A stretch of 64,000 bases of DNA from the NCBI GenBank assembly GCA_902806355.1, contig CADCWI010000076.1, forward strand, positions 1 through 64,000, given 5' to 3'. Of the stretch, positions 63,033 through 64,000 are shown one piece after another (position 1 is the stretch's first letter; each line of letters begins with the position of its first letter). Made by a program: the position numbers and the translations under genes. This stretch comes from an uncultured Thermomicrobiales bacterium. Lineage in GTDB: Bacteria > Chloroflexota > Chloroflexia > Thermomicrobiales > UBA6265. A model generated the notes under the pieces. It did not search any database, was not told where the DNA came from, and worked only from the letters and a program-made list of their open reading frames with translations.

Positions 63033-64000
63033 GCCGCGGACCGGGTGATCGGCGATGCGCAAGGATCGCGGGTGAACCGGTACGTTTTCCCCGTGGACGT
63101 ACGCGGATGTCGCGGCGATCGGAATGTCGCCATGTGCGCCAAGTCGCTGTCAGCCGATTGACCAGGAGAAGCGCCGCGCCGCCAAGGACCGCGAGCGCGA
63201 GCAACCGCTCGCTTCTGCCGTAAACAGCAAGGCCGGCGGCGACAACAAGCGCCAACGCCAACGCCACCGGATACACCCGCCGGAGCCGCGGTCGGTGCCG
63301 GAGCCGCTGCCACCGAGTCAGAAGCGGTCCGGCGATGGCGAGGAGACCGGTCAGAATCAGCACGCCGGGCGCGAGCGATTGGGCCGTTTCCTGGCGGCTG
63401 GAAAGGGGGGCTGGATCCGGAGGTGTGTAACCCTCGTAGTAGAGAATTCTGCGCACGCCAAAGGCGAGCGCAAGATTGATCTCATTCCTGCGGAACGCGG
63501 GCAGCATCTCGGTCTCATAGATCTCCCGCAGCGTCTCGCTCGTGAGCTGATTGATCGGAAGCGCGTTACGCCCCGTGGACACCACCAGGGCATTCTGCGC
63601 CCGAGACGACTCATGTAGCGAGACGAGGATGACGATCCCGTCGTCAGCCCCTGGCGCGGATTCGATGTGCCACTCAGAGCGCAGCCGGTCTGCGAAGGCC
63701 ACCGCGTCGATTCGTGAATCCGCCGATCGTCGGGTGAAGATGATGGTTGGGACGCCAGCGTCGAACAGGCGGCCAAGGTCAAACTGATGACGCTCAGCCG
63801 CCGCCTCGTCGAGCACGCCGGCCTCGTCGTACACGAAGGTGGTGGACCCGGGTGGGCGCTCCGGGATGGGCGCCTCAGAGGTCGCCTGGACACGCAACGA
63901 GGGCATGGCCACTTCCGCGGCGTTTGCGCTGGAAGCCCGCGGCAAAGCGCCTATGATGAGCGCGGTCATCACGAGAACCTGGACGATGGCACGCCATTGT
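63025..64000 (-). CDS. TPM-domain membrane protein, 5' end probably outside window
   Basis: The frame encodes at least 315 residues and is open beyond the window edge, where codons read RAIVQVLVMTALIIGALP, a signal-peptide-like stretch, so the start is probably beyond 64000 or at ATG 63969. The exported part has TTFVYDEAGVLDEAAAERH and DDGIVILVSLHESSRAQNALVVSTGR, typical of TPM (TLP18.3/Psb32/MOLO-1) domains. Three membrane segments follow (about 200-270). Known members act in photosystem repair or as phosphatase-like modules; here the role is unknown. It is coupled to the GT39-like gene downstream. Confidence 0.85.
   Translation of the reverse strand, partial: QWRAIVQVLVMTALIIGALPRASSANAAEVAMPSLRVQATSEAPIPERPPGSTTFVYDEAGVLDEAAAERHQFDLGRLFDAGVPTIIFTRRSADSRIDAVAFADRLRSEWHIESAPGADDGIVILVSLHESSRAQNALVVSTGRNALPINQLTSETLREIYETEMLPAFRRNEINLALAFGVRRILYYEGYTPPDPAPLSSRQETAQSLAPGVLILTGLLAIAGPLLTRWQRLRHRPRLRRVYPVALALALVVAAGLAVYGRSERLLALAVLGGAALLLVNRLTATWRTWRHSDRRDIRVRPRGKRTGSPAILAHRRSPGPRHG

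Noticed and set aside
1..64000. CRISPR arrays, insertion sequences, phage genes, tRNA or rRNA genes
   Set aside because: No direct-repeat array, transposase, integrase, conserved tRNA T-loop (GGTTCGAAT) or rRNA segment was recognised on either strand; a tRNAscan or Infernal run would be needed to exclude degenerate cases.

Overview
The window looks like a chromosomal segment of a high-GC, non-enteric bacterium, most likely from the Thermomicrobia/Sphaerobacter side of the Chloroflexota. The assignment is inferred from gene content and style: twin-arginine exported solute-binding proteins carrying Pro/Ala/Ser-Val low-complexity segments, a Ski2-like helicase, a form II CoxL-type molybdenum hydroxylase with coxDEIF accessory genes, hemA/hemL, and frequent GTG/TTG starts. 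No rRNA, tRNA, CRISPR array, insertion sequence, phage or plasmid gene was seen.

Layout. 1-2.4 kb: end of treY plus treZ (trehalose from glucan). 2.5-5.8 kb (minus): a lone CoxL-family large subunit and a LuxR-type regulator with a degenerate receiver. 6.0-10.8 kb (minus): BMP-type ABC importer (two permeases, double ATPase, lipid- or Tat-exported binding protein), with a hairpin after the binding-protein gene. 11.0-12.6 kb: an argininosuccinate-lyase-like protein that has lost its catalytic residues, separated from the importer by a perfect 15-bp inverted repeat. 12.6-18.6 kb (minus): toroid protein, SnoaL-like protein, WYL regulator, Ski2-like helicase, DUF427 protein. 18.7-20.8 kb: GT4 glycosyltransferase and thiL. 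20.9-22.9 kb (minus): PhoX-type phosphatase. 23.2-24.3 kb: nitroreductase and tsaE. 24.5-27.9 kb (minus): sugar ABC importer. 28.0-32.9 kb: tsaB, then coxD-coxE-coxI-coxF-mocA. 33.2-37.7 kb: HemL-like aminotransferase (minus), hemA, hemL. 37.7-42.4 kb (minus): zinc-ribbon/PQQ-propeller membrane protein, methyltransferase, flippase-like protein, GT2. 42.6-44.1 kb (minus): ECF sigma/anti-sigma pair with an ECF-type promoter and a second copy of that promoter 380 bp upstream. 44.9-48.6 kb (minus): sugar-isomerase-like TIM barrel, a PfkB kinase relic, adenine deaminase, hypothetical. 49.2-54.8 kb: branched-chain amino-acid-type ABC operon livJHMGF. 55.0-61.1 kb: glgP and rmlA-rmlD-rmlB-rmlC. 61.5-64 kb (minus): GT39-like membrane glycosyltransferase and a TPM-domain protein cut by the window edge.

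How genes may work together (inference). Glucan phosphorylase yields glucose-1-phosphate, the substrate of the RmlA encoded next to it, so storage glucan could feed dTDP-rhamnose for envelope glycans assembled by the GT4, GT2, GT39 and flippase-like proteins. The coxDEIF-mocA genes are maturation factors for molybdenum hydroxylases; their likely client in this window is the CoxL homologue 24 kb away, although medium and small subunits are absent here. BMP-type importer, adenine deaminase and a molybdenum hydroxylase could also serve purine salvage.

The most unusual items are the catalytically dead lyase homologue facing a palindrome, the paired ECF promoters with one copy in front of no recognisable gene, the receiver-dead response regulator, the dispersed cox genes, and a terminator-bearing leader ahead of hemA.
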